In this document: in pieces, positions 5,097-5,442 of the stretch
Numbering within the stretch: the first letter of the stretch is position 1
Layout of the letters: each line of letters opens with the position of its first letter
Assembly: GCA_045540975.1 (NCBI GenBank)
Contig: JAZQIE010000119.1
Coordinates: forward strand, 1-5,442
DNA: 5,442 bases
Direction: 5' to 3'
Origin: SIG510 sp045540975
GTDB lineage: Bacteria > Bacillota > Clostridia > Oscillospirales > JAAYXM01
Position numbers and translations under genes: made by a program
Notes under the pieces: model-generated
Database searches by the model: none
The model's input: only the letters and a program-made list of their open reading frames with translations
What the model was told of the DNA's origin: nothing

Positions 5097-5442
5097 TGAG
5101 AAGTGCAAATTTAACCCGTACCACAGCGGAAACCGATATCACCCTAACCCTCAACCTTGACGGGGTCGGCAAGAGCGAGATTCAAAGCGGATGCGGATTT
5201 TTGGACCATATGCTCACCCTGCTCTCGAAGCACGGCCGCTTTGACCTGACCGTCTCCTGCAAAGGGGATACCGATGTGGATGACCACCACACGGTCGAGG
5301 ACATCGGCATCGTGCTGGGGCGTGCATTTTTTGAAGCGCTGGGGGACAAGCGCGGCATCACCCGTTACGGGAGCATGATTCTCCCGATGGACGAAGCGCA
5401 CATCCTCTCCGCGGTCGACCTTTCGGGGCGCGACTATTTGGG
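5096..5442 (+). CDS. hisB: Imidazoleglycerol-phosphate dehydratase HisB (partial, 3' end beyond window)
   Basis: Dehydrates imidazoleglycerol phosphate to imidazole acetol phosphate, the substrate of HisC. The window holds 115 full codons of a family usually near 195 residues, and the frame is open to the edge. It is the monofunctional type, since it starts directly with the dehydratase and has no histidinol-phosphatase domain in front. Metal-binding motifs are present: GCGFLDHML (32-40, H38), DDHHTVEDIG (62-71, H64, H65, E68) and the PMDEA segment (97-101). Two residues near the end look atypical against the sequences I remember: H102 after PMDEA, where Leu is common, and D113 in LSGRDYL, where Pro is common. 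The start at 5096 gives a one-base TGATG overlap with hisC. The ATG at 5093 would add one Met and overlap by four bases. Confidence 0.95.
   Translation, partial: MRSANLTRTTAETDITLTLNLDGVGKSEIQSGCGFLDHMLTLLSKHGRFDLTVSCKGDTDVDDHHTVEDIGIVLGRAFFEALGDKRGITRYGSMILPMDEAHILSAVDLSGRDYL

Noticed and set aside
1..5442. A mobile element, CRISPR array, toxin-antitoxin pair or novel defence system
   Set aside because: No transposase, integrase, repeat-spacer pattern, terminal inverted repeats or clustered unknown genes are visible. The content is a standard biosynthetic operon plus a common phosphoesterase.

Overview
The window reads as chromosomal DNA from a low-G+C-type Firmicute lineage with a moderately high G+C content, most likely class Clostridia and possibly an Oscillospiraceae-like gut bacterium. 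This rests on strong GGAGG ribosome binding sites, the hisZ plus short hisG gene pair, and the gene order hisZ-hisG-hisD-hisC-hisB. The taxonomic call is an inference from gene content and style, not from a marker gene. All supported genes lie on the + strand.

Layout. Positions 3-98 hold the last 31 codons of an upstream gene ending in a hydrophobic helix, so probably a membrane protein. One base later, at 100-804, comes a calcineurin-like metallophosphoesterase with all the expected metal-binding motifs and an N-terminal extension of about 47 residues. A strong intrinsic terminator at 809-851 closes this unit. The A+T-rich region 852-1041 is the control region of the next operon. It holds two sigma-A-type promoters, both with 17-bp spacers, at 883-911 and 943-971, and a set of repeated short words (ATTACGT, GTGATA) plus two dyads lying over the -10 boxes. 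From 1042 to the window end runs a tightly packed histidine biosynthesis operon: hisZ (1042-2139), hisG (2123-2761), hisD (2758-4038), hisC (4035-5096) and the first 115 codons of hisB (5096 onward, cut by the window edge).

How the genes work together. HisG (catalytic, short form) and HisZ (HisRS-like regulatory subunit) together make the ATP phosphoribosyltransferase that commits PRPP and ATP to histidine. HisB dehydrates imidazoleglycerol phosphate, HisC transaminates imidazole acetol phosphate to histidinol phosphate, and HisD oxidises histidinol to histidine. The genes overlap at every junction (17 nt, ATGA, ATGA, TGATG), and each start after hisZ has a Shine-Dalgarno sequence inside the preceding gene, which points to translational coupling. 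The remaining pathway genes (hisH, hisA, hisF, hisI/E) would be expected just downstream.

No mobile element, CRISPR, tRNA, rRNA or novel defence-like system is visible. The window is mostly ordinary metabolism. The parts that merit a second look are the his control region, which has no visible T-box or histidine-rich leader peptide, and a few start-site and residue details.
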